A stretch of DNA of 64,000 bases, from assembly GCA_965613685.1 (NCBI GenBank), contig OZ277031.1:620001-684000 (forward strand), written 5' to 3'. The notes under the pieces were generated by a model. The model searched no databases, was not told the DNA's origin, and was given only the letters and a program-made list of their open reading frames with translations. A program made the translations under genes and the position numbers. This DNA is from Methylotenera oryzisoli_B (GTDB taxonomy: Bacteria > Pseudomonadota > Gammaproteobacteria > Burkholderiales > Methylophilaceae). Within the stretch, counting starts at the first letter, position 1. Each line of letters starts with the position of its first letter. Positions 40,802 through 49,540 of this stretch are shown here, piece after piece.

Positions 40802-43800
40802 TTAGCTAATGCGTTCTTTTTCAAAGCGGCCAAAGTGCAACATGATGGTAGGCAGGATGAGTAGATTGAGTAGGGTAGAGGTGATCAATCCACCGACGAT
40901 GATGGTAGCCATGGGCCCTTCAATTTCTCTACCCGGTTGATCGCTGCCTAGGGCTAGCGGTAACAAGCCTAGTGCCGTGACCAAGGCGGTCATCAAAATA
41001 GAGGGCAGGCGTTCCGAGGCGCCACGTATGCAGGTCTCTAAACCCCAAACGCAATGCTCTTCATCAATTAAGTGTTGGTAGTGCGAGACCATCATAATGG
41101 AGTTGCGCAGGGTGATGCCAAATAGAGTAACGAAGCCCACCAATGAGCCCAATGATATCCAGCCGCCAGTAAACATGGCGGCCACCACGCCGCCTATTAG
41201 GGCAAATGGCAGGTTGGCAAAAGTGAGCAATAGGTTACGTAAACGCCCAAAAGCAATGTAGAGCATTAAGAAAATGCCCACGCCAGCGAGCATGGAATGC
41301 ACGATTAAATCTTCGCGCGATTGCGCATTGGCTTCGGCTTCGCCTGTGTAGGTGACAAAGTTGCCGGTGGATAAGCTTATGTCGGCATTCATGCGTTGCT
41401 TCATTTCCTTAGCAAAGCTGTTTAGGTCTCTGTCTTCAATGTTGCAAGTAATGGTTTGTATGCGTTTAGCCCCGGCGTGCAATATTTTTGAACGGCCATT
41501 TTCTTGGCTGATGTCGGCCACGTCGCGTAAATAAACAATTTTCCCATCTGGGTTTTTTAGCGGTAGGCTACCGATTTCTCGCAAATCGTCGCGCACCACC
41601 TGATTAAACATGACGTTAACGCTGATGATTTGATTGTTTTGATAGATTTGCGTGGCTTGCACCCCTTCGTAAGCCGCTTGTATGTTTTCTAATACATCCA
41701 GTGATTGCAGGCCGTATACCGCTAAGCGTTCTGGCCTTAAGCGTATGGCTAATTCCGGTGTGCCTGGGGGCGATTGAATTTGAATTTCGCTGGCGCCCTT
41801 AATGCCGCTTAATACGCCGGCAATTTTCCTGGCATCATGGTCTAAGGTGTCTAAATCGTGGCCATGAACATTGATGACCATGGCCGCAGTGTAACCGGAT
41901 ATGGTCTCTTCTATGCGTTCAGTCAGAAAGGTATTGATGGCAAAATTAACCCCGATGAAGCCGGTTTCGGCTACACCATCACCATCGTCATCAACCGCTT
42001 CGCCAGCCAGTTCTTCGCGGATACGCGCCAATATGCGGTCTTGTTCTGGCCCGCTGCAGGGCATTAATTCGACTTCAAACTCACTGTAGTGGGTGCCAAA
42101 GGTGTCCGCCGCATTGGGTGCTCGGCCTACCCATTGCGTAACCGATTTAACCCCATCAATGGCGCTGACCACCTTGGCCACATTTTTACCTATGCGCAAA
42201 GATTCTTGCGCTGAGGTGCCAGGGACGGCCGTCATGTGCATGATGTAGTGGCCTTCATGCAGGCTCGGTATAAATTGGCTTTTAAACAGGGGCAGCACAC
42301 CTAAGCCTAAGGCAATGATCAATGCCACCATGCTGATGACTACCATGTAGTGCTGTTCTATATTTTTTAAGGCTGCTACATAATGTTTTTTTATCCATAC
42401 GATTAAGGGTGGATCTTGGCTTTCTAATTCGCCTTTTGAAAACAGCAGGTAGCAAAGTGCGGGGGTTAAGGTTAAGGCTACCACTAACGAGGCAAGGATG
42501 GCGCTGATGTAAGCGTAGCCTAAAGGGGCAAACAATTTACCGGCAACGCCGGATAGGGTTAATAGGGGTAAAAACACCATCACCACGATGATGGTGGCAT
42601 ACACCACCGAACTGCGCACTTCCATGGAAGCGTGATACACCACTTGGTAAGCCGGCAATGGTTGGGCCAGCAAGCGGTTTTTACGTAAGCGCCTAAAGAT
42701 ATTTTCCGTGTCTATGATGGCATCGTCCACCACCTCACCCAAGGCGATGGCTAGGCCACCTAGCACCATGATGTTCAGCCCCATGCCAAAGTAGGACAGC
42801 ACTATGGTAGCGGTCAGCAGGGATAGGGGGATGGCGGTAGCGGAAATGAATGCCGTTCGGACGTTGAATAAAAATAAGAACAAGACCGCAATGACTAGAA
42901 CGGAGCCAACGAGTATGTCGGTTTTAACGCCATCGATGGCCGTTTCGATAAAATTGGCCGGACGAAATAAGCTGGGGTAAAAGTCGATTTGTTGTTCATT
43001 GAATTCTGGCGCTAGCTCTAACATGGCCTTCTCAACGGCTTCAGTTACTGCTTTAGTATTGGCCCCAAGCTGACTTTGGACGGAGAAATAAACGCCTTCT
43101 TTGCCATTGATGGCAGCAGCACTGATGGCTGGTGCAGCGCCTTCAACGACTTGAGCGATGTCCATCAGCCGAACCGTTTGGCCATCCCTATGGTAAATAG
43201 GCATTTGCGCTAGTTGTTTGGCATTCTTAGCCTGCCCCTCGGTGTTGATCAAGATGCGTTGGTTATTGTTTTCTATGTAGCCCGCACCGCGTACGCCGCT
43301 GACCCTTGTTGTTGCGGCTAATACCTCCTGTATGGATAGGTGGTAGCGTATGAGTTTGTTGGGGTCGACTAATATTTGCCATTGCCGCACGTCACCGCCC
43401 AGCACGTTGACATCGGCCACGCCTGGCACCGCCATAATATGCGGTTTAATGGTCCAATCCACCATGCTACGTAATTCCATGAGGCTGCGCTTGTTTGAGC
43501 TGATGCCCATGCCAAGAACGGTGCTGGCGCTGGATGCCAGAGGGGTGATGTTAGGGACGATGTTTTTTGGTAGTTGGTTGTTTAAGGTAGCTAGGCGCTC
43601 GGCAATAGCCTGCCTATTTTTATAAATGTCGGTTTTTTCATTGAAAATAATGGTAACGATAGACAGGCCTGGTATGGACTGTGAACGCATCGATTCGACG
43701 CCAACCGTGCCAGATAAAGTGCTTTCTATGGGCTGCGTGACCAGTTGCTCAACCAGTTTGGAAGACAAGCCGGGTGACTCGGTCTGAATGACTACTTGGG

Positions 43801-43933
43801 TAGGGGAGAATTCAGGAAAAACGTCTAAATTGGCTCTGGATAGGCCGTATAGCCCATAAATGACAACTAGGCAAGCTAGGCCTATGACTACGCCATGAAA
43901 TCGAATGGAGAATCGAACTAATGCGGACATCAT
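40802..43933 (-). CDS. RND efflux pump, inner-membrane permease (CzcA/CusA-like)
   Basis: Proton-driven resistance-nodulation-division transporter of 1043 aa with two homologous halves, twelve membrane segments and two large periplasmic loops (~35-335 and ~560-870). The TM4 relay GGLAIALGEVVDDAIIDTENIFRRLR has several acidic residues. VFPEFSPTQVVIQTESPGLSSKLVEQLVTQPIE is like heavy-metal (HME) pumps, but no metal-selective motif can be assigned. An insertion VDDDGDGVAETG (~646-657) lies in the second periplasmic loop. It is the last of three genes (outer-membrane channel, fusion protein, pump) transcribed leftward. Substrate unknown; metal or organic. Confidence 0.9.
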   Translation of the reverse strand: MMSALVRFSIRFHGVVIGLACLVVIYGLYGLSRANLDVFPEFSPTQVVIQTESPGLSSKLVEQLVTQPIESTLSGTVGVESMRSQSIPGLSIVTIIFNEKTDIYKNRQAIAERLATLNNQLPKNIVPNITPLASSASTVLGMGISSNKRSLMELRSMVDWTIKPHIMAVPGVADVNVLGGDVRQWQILVDPNKLIRYHLSIQEVLAATTRVSGVRGAGYIENNNQRILINTEGQAKNAKQLAQMPIYHRDGQTVRLMDIAQVVEGAAPAISAAAINGKEGVYFSVQSQLGANTKAVTEAVEKAMLELAPEFNEQQIDFYPSLFRPANFIETAIDGVKTDILVGSVLVIAVLFLFLFNVRTAFISATAIPLSLLTATIVLSYFGMGLNIMVLGGLAIALGEVVDDAIIDTENIFRRLRKNRLLAQPLPAYQVVYHASMEVRSSVVYATIIVVMVFLPLLTLSGVAGKLFAPLGYAYISAILASLVVALTLTPALCYLLFSKGELESQDPPLIVWIKKHYVAALKNIEQHYMVVISMVALIIALGLGVLPLFKSQFIPSLHEGHYIMHMTAVPGTSAQESLRIGKNVAKVVSAIDGVKSVTQWVGRAPNAADTFGTHYSEFEVELMPCSGPEQDRILARIREELAGEAVDDDGDGVAETGFIGVNFAINTFLTERIEETISGYTAAMVINVHGHDLDTLDHDARKIAGVLSGIKGASEIQIQSPPGTPELAIRLRPERLAVYGLQSLDVLENIQAAYEGVQATQIYQNNQIISVNVMFNQVVRDDLREIGSLPLKNPDGKIVYLRDVADISQENGRSKILHAGAKRIQTITCNIEDRDLNSFAKEMKQRMNADISLSTGNFVTYTGEAEANAQSREDLIVHSMLAGVGIFLMLYIAFGRLRNLLLTFANLPFALIGGVVAAMFTGGWISLGSLVGFVTLFGITLRNSIMMVSHYQHLIDEEHCVWGLETCIRGASERLPSILMTALVTALGLLPLALGSDQPGREIEGPMATIIVGGLITSTLLNLLILPTIMLHFGRFEKERIS

Positions 43934-43955
43934 GGTTTAATTAGCCATCTCTATT

Positions 43956-44078
43956 TGCATTGAAATGCCAATTAAGCTGTTAAATTTAATCGTCATTTTA
44001 GCTCCGACCTAACGCCAACAATCCAGCATTAGTCTGCACTGAAATGCCAATTAAGCTGTTAAATTTAATCGTCATTTT
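43956..44078. repeat. Tandem duplication at the 3' end of the fusion-protein gene
   Basis: A 44-nt block at 43956-43999 recurs at 44035-44078 with one mismatch (39 nt identical), period 79 nt. The right copy includes the stop codon and last codons of the fusion-protein gene; the left copy is a non-coding relic before the pump start. Confidence 0.9.
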
Positions 44079-45165
44079 CATTGGTGATTTGGTACTTAAG
44101 TTCTTCGGACAACAACAGTTGTGCACCGCTGCTAACCAATTCATCGCCAGCAACAAAACCCATGTTGTTGAACCAACCGCTCATCTTCTCACCTTCGATT
44201 TCCACTTCGGTGCTAATTAATCGACGAACAAATTTGTCAGAACCTGGTTTGTCGGCAGCCAGTTTTTGGTATACCCATGCTTGGTTGGCGAACCACACTA
44301 CCGCCTCGTGAGGCACTATAACGCCTTTGCTGGATTGTTTTTGACTATCCAAGCGGGCGCTGACACGCATGCCTGCACGCAAATTTTTTGCGGGGGCTAG
44401 GTAAAAATAGGTTTTGCCTTGAAGGGCAGTGTCAGCTTGGGGCGCAGCTGAGACAAAAGTAGCCATGGCGATAGCTTGACCACCTATTTGACTGATTTTT
44501 ATTGTGCTTTTTGCATTAGGACTAACATCAAAAGGCAGGCTTACTTTTATTAAAACGGCTTGAAAATGCAAAAGTGACAGAAAGTCCTGCTTTGGGTTGG
44601 CTTGTGTAGCCCAATCAGTCAGGACGCTGCCCCATTGCTGATGCATGCTGTCGCGTATGCCTTTGGCTAAGGTTTGGCTGGCACTTAGTTTTGCCTGTTC
44701 GGCATGCAAACTAGCCCATGCTTCTTGTGCAGCGCTGTCAGAGATATTTTTGTCGTCTTGATTAAGCAATTGCATGCGCTGTGCATTTTGTTGTTTGCTG
44801 GCCATGCTGCTGCGTATTACATTGCTATCGGCCATGGCAGATAGGTAGCGTGTGCGCATTTCCAGTAAGCTGTCCACCGCTTCAACGCTGGCAAACGAGG
44901 CCGTGGAAGCTTGGTGTTGCGTGCTGCTTAATGCTACCGTTTTTATGCCACTTTGTTGTTGTGAGGCTTTGCTTAGGAGTAAGGTGGCTGCGCCTTTATC
45001 CTCAGCACTATTGCTGCTAAGCAAGCTGGTGCTGTTGATGCTCTCTTCGGCGCCGCCGCTGGAAGCCGTCTCAAATTCATCTTTAGCAAAATAAACCATG
45101 AACCAAAATAATAGAATAATCAGTATGGCCTGGACGGCAATAACCATCGTTGCTTTACGATTCAT
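44065..45165 (-). CDS. RND pump membrane-fusion protein
   Basis: Periplasmic adaptor that links the pump to the outer-membrane channel. One N-terminal membrane anchor (residues ~8-27), a Ser/Ala-rich linker, a helical stretch (~90-190) that should form the hairpin, and beta-barrel domains around LIKVSLPFDVSP and LRAGMRVSARLDSQKQSSKGVIVPHEAVVWFANQAWVYQ. The C-terminal GDELVSSGAQLLLSEEL block is typical. 366 aa. Its start overlaps the 3' end of the channel gene by 11 nt. The spacer to the pump carries a duplicated copy of its own 3' end. Confidence 0.85.
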   Translation of the reverse strand: MNRKATMVIAVQAILIILLFWFMVYFAKDEFETASSGGAEESINSTSLLSSNSAEDKGAATLLLSKASQQQSGIKTVALSSTQHQASTASFASVEAVDSLLEMRTRYLSAMADSNVIRSSMASKQQNAQRMQLLNQDDKNISDSAAQEAWASLHAEQAKLSASQTLAKGIRDSMHQQWGSVLTDWATQANPKQDFLSLLHFQAVLIKVSLPFDVSPNAKSTIKISQIGGQAIAMATFVSAAPQADTALQGKTYFYLAPAKNLRAGMRVSARLDSQKQSSKGVIVPHEAVVWFANQAWVYQKLAADKPGSDKFVRRLISTEVEIEGEKMSGWFNNMGFVAGDELVSSGAQLLLSEELKYQITNENDD

Positions 45166-46540
45166 AGGTAACTCCTGCGCTAGTCAGCGGTTTTTCCATT
45201 AAGTTTTCTAGCTTTCTGACCGCGTCATTATAGTGATACTGGGCTGCCGCTAAGTTTTTTTCTGCCAGCACGGTTTCTAATTTTGCTAAGGTGAAAGCGA
45301 GTCGGTCAATTTGACCGGCGGCCAGTAAGCTAGCCATGCGTTTTTCCTGTAACTGTTGTTCATTTAGCAGGGATTTCTGTTTAATTAAGGCCGTACGCGC
45401 TTCACTTAGCTCACCGTGAGCGACCACTGTGTCAGCCATGATTTGGTTTTGCAGCACCTCGAATTGAGTCGCTTCCACTTCACGTAATTGGCTGGCTTCT
45501 GCAATGGCTAATTTATTTTTATGCAACAGGCTTAGCAAGCCAGATAAACCTAAGGACCAAACGCTGTCGCCAAATTCGTAAGCGTAACCCGGGCTGATAA
45601 TTAGATCGGGGTATTGATTGGCTATTTCTAGCTTCAATTTGGATTCCATGCTGGCGTAGCGTAATAGGGCGATTCTTAAATCTAAACGATTCAATAAGGC
45701 ATTTTTTTGCAGCTCGGCCAATGGCCAATCTTGATCTGATTGCAGGCTAAGGTCGCTTTTCAGAATTAATTTATTAAACTGCACCAGCGGTAAGCCAGCC
45801 TGACTTGCTAGCTGGTTGTATAGCGTTGTTGACTGTTGCTGTGCTTGATTAAGCAGGGCTGCATTGGTCTGCAGTTGTAGGTTTGCTGTGCTTAACACTA
45901 CGTTAGATGCGGCACCTAAAGTCACGCGTTTTTTATAAATGGCAACGATGGCTTGGTGCTCAGCTTGTTCTTTAGTTAATAGGCGAATTTGATGCAACTT
46001 TGCTTGGTAGTCTAGCCAGGTTTGCGCGAGATTGCTGCGAAGTTCCCAAGCCGTCTGGGCTATTTGCAATTGGGCTATTTCGGCTAAGTGTTTAGCGTGG
46101 CCAACCCGTATTTCTCCTTTGTCAGCTATGTCTAAGGGCAGGTCTATGCTTAATCCTAATGCGTATGGTTTTTTTACCGGATCTGGATCGTTGCTGCGGG
46201 CAAGGTTGGCATTCAAGCTTGGAATAGCCGATTTGGCAGTGGTCGCCACGGATAAGGCGGCGGTTTGGTATTTGGCCTTGGCCAGGTCTAAACTAGGGTG
46301 AAAAAATAAGGCGCAATAGTTCAGGTCTTCTAGCCCCCAAACTTTTACAGGCAATTGATCGGATTTATAGCCATGTACAATGAGAAATGCTTGAAATGCT
46401 GGACTATTTGGGTCTTTTTTGGCTAACTTAGCTAAATTAGCTTGGGTGTCTATGGGTTTTGCTTGATATTGCTGAAAGCTGCAAGCACTCAACATCAATG
46501 GAATGAGCATGAATCGCAAGGTGTTGAGTTTGCAACGCAT
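45155..46540 (-). CDS. TolC-family outer-membrane efflux lipoprotein
   Basis: Outer-membrane channel of the tripartite pump. The chosen ATG gives MRCKLNTLRFMLIPLMLSAC with a lipobox (LSA-C), so the mature protein is a lipoprotein of about 440 aa. An in-frame ATG ten codons upstream (46570) is possible but weakens the signal peptide. The body has the long alpha-helical repeats of TolC proteins (AQLQIAQTAWELRSNLAQTWLDYQAKLHQIRLLTKEQAEHQ, and the second half from LNRLDLRIALLRYASMESKLKLEIANQYPDLIISPGYAYEFGDSVWSLGL). First gene of the RND operon. Confidence 0.87.
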   Translation of the reverse strand: MRCKLNTLRFMLIPLMLSACSFQQYQAKPIDTQANLAKLAKKDPNSPAFQAFLIVHGYKSDQLPVKVWGLEDLNYCALFFHPSLDLAKAKYQTAALSVATTAKSAIPSLNANLARSNDPDPVKKPYALGLSIDLPLDIADKGEIRVGHAKHLAEIAQLQIAQTAWELRSNLAQTWLDYQAKLHQIRLLTKEQAEHQAIVAIYKKRVTLGAASNVVLSTANLQLQTNAALLNQAQQQSTTLYNQLASQAGLPLVQFNKLILKSDLSLQSDQDWPLAELQKNALLNRLDLRIALLRYASMESKLKLEIANQYPDLIISPGYAYEFGDSVWSLGLSGLLSLLHKNKLAIAEASQLREVEATQFEVLQNQIMADTVVAHGELSEARTALIKQKSLLNEQQLQEKRMASLLAAGQIDRLAFTLAKLETVLAEKNLAAAQYHYNDAVRKLENLMEKPLTSAGVTYES

Positions 46541-46623
46541 GTTAAATAATAAGGTGGTTGGCTTTTGCAAAATAATGGTATGACTAGGTCGGTTTGCGTT
46601 ATTGGTAGATTTACCAACTGAAA

Positions 46624-46872
46624 TTATTCAATGATTTCTGCATGAACGGCGCTCAAGGCATCTTGCAAGGTTTCTTCACTTAATCCGTTGATGCTGGTGG
46701 CCAGCAGGTCCGCCGCTTCCACCGTGCTAATCGGCAAATCATGGCTATCCATTTCTGCAATTAATCCAGCCGCCGCCCCCGTTACTTTTAGTAAGGAATA
46801 ACGCTCGCGCATGAGCAGTTCTAGCTCCGTGCGCAGCATATTAATTTCATTTTCATTGATATTGGTTTGCAT
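46624..46872 (-). CDS. Small acidic helical protein, unknown
   Basis: Predicted protein of 82 aa from ATG 46872 (an in-frame ATG at 46920 would give 98 aa). An N-terminal heptad-like stretch ININENEINMLRTELELLMRERYSLL suggests a short coiled coil, followed by GAAAGLIAEMDSHDLPISTVEAADLLATSINGLSEETLQDAL, rich in Ala and acidic residues. No family recognised. A 52-84 nt gap separates it from the RND operon, so it may be the first gene of that transcript or a separate unit. Confidence 0.6.
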   Translation of the reverse strand: MQTNINENEINMLRTELELLMRERYSLLKVTGAAAGLIAEMDSHDLPISTVEAADLLATSINGLSEETLQDALSAVHAEIIE

Positions 46873-47029
46873 GGCTGGACTCTTAAGTGGTTGTGGATGG
46901 CATAGCGCATCTTGTGACATTCTCGCACAATCATCCGATATTTTGCTAGTGAGGAATGAATAAGCCTTAGCCTACTATTTGCCTGCAAGTTCGGTGTATA
47001 AATATATGCCAATTTTCTCTTTTTTGCTG

Positions 47030-47057
47030 TTGCTAGCAGCGCGACTTGCGCTATAAT
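47030..47057 (+). promoter_or_regulatory. Promoter of tRNA-Leu
   Basis: TTGCTA (47030-47035), 16 nt, TATAAT (47052-47057), about 45 nt before the tRNA. A GC-rich stretch (GCCGGC) follows the -10, as in stable-RNA promoters. Confidence 0.65.
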
Positions 47058-47101
47058 GCCGGCTTGTTTTTAAACAGCATTAAAAAGCTGTTTACTTAAA
47101 T

Positions 47102-47186
47102 GCGAGAGTGGCGGAATTGGTAGACGCACTGGATTTAGGTTCCAGCGCCGTAAGGCGTGAGAGTTCGAGTCTCTCCTTTCGCACCA
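47102..47186 (+). tRNA. tRNA-Leu (anticodon UAG)
   Basis: 85 nt with acceptor stem GCGAGAG / CTTTCGC, D-arm GCGGAATTGGTAGACGC, anticodon stem CTGGA / TCCAG with loop TTTAGGT (anticodon TAG at 47136-47138), a long variable arm CGCCGTAAGGCGT typical of class II tRNAs, T-arm GAGAGTTCGAGTCTCTC, and an encoded CCA. Confidence 0.97.
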
Positions 47187-47194
47187 AATACTTA

Positions 47195-47225
47195 AAGGCT
47201 TTCCTTAATCGGAAGGCCTTTTTTG
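47195..47225 (+). terminator. Terminator after tRNA-Leu
   Basis: AAGGCTTTCC / GGAAGGCCTT with a 6-nt loop and one G-U pair, followed by TTTT, 9 nt after the CCA end. The remaining 47226-47538 stretch holds only the tig promoter and leader. Confidence 0.85.
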
Positions 47226-47269
47226 TGCCTGGCGCATTCTCCCCCGCTGAAAAAATTGTGTGGCGTCAT

Positions 47270-47298
47270 TTGTTTACAAAAGCCTAATATGCTATAGT
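47270..47298 (+). promoter_or_regulatory. Predicted tig promoter
   Basis: TTGTTT (47270-47275), 17 nt, TATAGT (47293-47298). The palindrome CGCTTAA-T-TTAAGCG (47303-47317) covers the expected start point. The leader of ~230 nt also holds a 7-bp hairpin ACAAACG / CGTTTGT (47461-47487). Confidence 0.55.
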
Positions 47299-47538
47299 TT
47301 GCCGCTTAATTTAAGCGAAGCAGTGGGCCTTATTAACGCGTGTTTGGGTGGTGCGTCTAAAGTCGGTGAAATTTTTTAACAAAACACCGTCTAATGCCAT
47401 CAGCATGATTTTTTTGTTACCCATAATTCGTTCCAATTTAGCGAATAACGACCTGATTTTACAAACGATTTCCCTAAAAACGTTTGTTCATTTTCAAGCG
47501 TGAAATAATTTAGAAACTTGACCTTAGGAATAAACCGC

Positions 47539-48843
47539 ATGGCATTGAATGTTGAAACTATTAGCAAACTTGAGCGCCGTATTACCGTTACGGTTCCACT
47601 TCAACCACTGGAAGCGCAAATTCGTCAGCGCTTAAGTCAGATGTCACGCACGGCAAAATTTGCCGGCTTCCGACCAGGTAAAGCTCCGATGGGATTGGTG
47701 AATCAGCATTATGGCGATCAAGTGCGCGATGAGGTGTATTCCAGCGCCGTTGAAAAAAGCTTTGGCGATGCCGTGGAGGAAGCTAAATTACGCGTTGCCG
47801 GCTACCCTAATATTGAGCACAAGCCTTTTGAGGCAGCCTCTGTTAATTTGGAATACACGGCTACATTTGAAGTGTTTCCTGAAGTCACGATAGGTGACTT
47901 AGCAAAAATCAAAATCGAACGCCCAGCATTAGAGGTCGGCGATGCCGATGTTAAAAATACCTTGGATGTGCTGGTCAAACAACGTGTGAGTTACGTACCA
48001 GTAAAACGGGCGGCCAAAAAAGGCGATCGTATCAATGTGACCTTAACGGCATCGGTAGATGGTAAAGAGGTTGAATCCACTGGTGATACCGGCATCGATT
48101 TGGTGTTGGGTGATGCGGGACGTGTGGCTAGCTTTGATGAGCAATTGGCCGGCGGTAAAGCAGGGGCTTCTAAAAAATTCGAAATAGCCTACCCAGCGGA
48201 TCACAATCCGGCTCAACTTGCAGGTAAGACTGTTGCTTATGAAGTCAATTACATCAGTGTGTCAGAGCCAAGTTACCCTGACTTGGATGCGGATTTTGCT
48301 AAGAGTTTAGGCATAGAAGACGGTGACGTGGCCAAGATGAAGGCGGAAATCACCGAAAGCTTAAAACAAGAAGTAGAAAAACGTGTCAGCGCTAAGGTTA
48401 AAGAGCAAGTGTTTCAAGCTTTAGTTGATCAAGCCGATTTCGAGATACCACGCGTATTGTTGGGCACGGAAATCAACCGCATGATGGAAACGACCGCGCA
48501 AAATCTTAAGCAGCGTGGTGCTGACCTTAGCACCATCAAACTTGAGCCTAGTATGTTTGAAGAGCAAGCTAAACGCAGCACCAAGTTACGCTTAATCCTT
48601 GGTGAATTAATCAATAAAAATGGTTTGCATGCTAATGCAGATCAGGTGCGTGCCATGGTGGATGTGTTTTCACAAAGCTTTGAGCGTCCTGCTGATGTGG
48701 TCACTTGGTATTATGCTGATCCTAAACGTTTGGATGAGCCGGCAGCCTTAGCCACGGAAGAAAATGCCGTGGCTTGGGTCTTAGCGAAAGCTAAAGTCAG
48801 TGATAAGAAAGTTAAATTTGATGATTTAATGGGAAATGCTTAA
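47539..48843 (+). CDS. tig: Trigger factor
   Basis: Ribosome-bound chaperone and prolyl isomerase for nascent proteins. The N-terminal ribosome-docking loop is GFRPGKAP, the PPIase (FKBP-like) domain spans ~150-245 (KGDRINVTLTASVDGKEVEST and the ADHNPAQLAGKTVAYEVNYISV part), and the C-terminal helical arms follow. The chosen ATG has AGGA 9 nt upstream and gives 434 aa (E. coli 432); an upstream in-frame TTG at 47518 was rejected. Its stop codon TAATG overlaps the clpP start by one base. Confidence 0.96.
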   Translation: MALNVETISKLERRITVTVPLQPLEAQIRQRLSQMSRTAKFAGFRPGKAPMGLVNQHYGDQVRDEVYSSAVEKSFGDAVEEAKLRVAGYPNIEHKPFEAASVNLEYTATFEVFPEVTIGDLAKIKIERPALEVGDADVKNTLDVLVKQRVSYVPVKRAAKKGDRINVTLTASVDGKEVESTGDTGIDLVLGDAGRVASFDEQLAGGKAGASKKFEIAYPADHNPAQLAGKTVAYEVNYISVSEPSYPDLDADFAKSLGIEDGDVAKMKAEITESLKQEVEKRVSAKVKEQVFQALVDQADFEIPRVLLGTEINRMMETTAQNLKQRGADLSTIKLEPSMFEEQAKRSTKLRLILGELINKNGLHANADQVRAMVDVFSQSFERPADVVTWYYADPKRLDEPAALATEENAVAWVLAKAKVSDKKVKFDDLMGNA

Positions 48844-49487
48844 TGAATACTTTGCCAGGGTCGCCGTTGCAGCACGATTTAAGTCCTCAAGGTTTGGGCT
48901 ATATACCCATGGTAGTGGAGCAAAGCGGCCGTGGTGAACGTTCCTACGATATCTATTCGCGCTTACTTAAAGAGCGGGTGGTGTTTTTGGTAGGCCCAGT
49001 CAATGATATGTCGGCTAATTTAGTGGTGGCGCAGTTGCTATTCCTAGAAGCGGAAAATCCAGATAAAGATATTTCACTGTACATTAATTCCCCGGGTGGT
49101 TCAGTTACAGCGGGCATGTCCATCTATGACACCATGCAGTTTATTAAGGCGGATGTCAGCACGCTGTGCATAGGCCAAGCAGCCAGCATGGGTGCATTTC
49201 TTTTAGCGGCGGGGGCAAAAGGTAAGCGTTTTAGCCTGCCTAATTCCCGCGTGATGATCCATCAGCCTTCTGGAGGCTTTCAGGGTCAATCTACTGACAT
49301 TGCCATACATGCTAAAGAAATCATGTACTTACGTGAAAAATTAAACGCCATATTGGCTTACCACACTGGCAAAACAGCGGCGGAGATCGATTTGGATACC
49401 GAACGCGACAACTTCATGAGTGCCGAGCAGTCACTGGCGTACGGCATGATAGATAAGGTGATTACCAGTCGATCTGAAGCGGCATAG
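48843..49487 (+). CDS. clpP: ATP-dependent Clp protease proteolytic subunit
   Basis: Serine peptidase that forms the 14-subunit ClpP chamber. The catalytic triad is S115 (GQAASMGAF), H140 (RVMIHQPSGG) and D189 (TERDNFMSAE). The N-terminal IPMVVEQSGRGERSYDIYSRLLKERVVFL block is typical. 214 aa (E. coli 207 with propeptide). Its ATG is embedded in the tig stop (TAATG), so it is translationally coupled, and clpX follows after 53 nt. Confidence 0.98.
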   Translation: MNTLPGSPLQHDLSPQGLGYIPMVVEQSGRGERSYDIYSRLLKERVVFLVGPVNDMSANLVVAQLLFLEAENPDKDISLYINSPGGSVTAGMSIYDTMQFIKADVSTLCIGQAASMGAFLLAAGAKGKRFSLPNSRVMIHQPSGGFQGQSTDIAIHAKEIMYLREKLNAILAYHTGKTAAEIDLDTERDNFMSAEQSLAYGMIDKVITSRSEAA

Positions 49488-49540
49488 TCATTTTGCTGGC
49501 ATCCTACATACTGGCCTAACTGTTTTTAGAGGGAATATAC

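Noticed and set aside
41950..41997. True EF-hand in the RND pump
   Set aside because: Only a D-x-D-x-D-G loop is seen; no flanking helices or second loop, so it is left as an acidic insertion.
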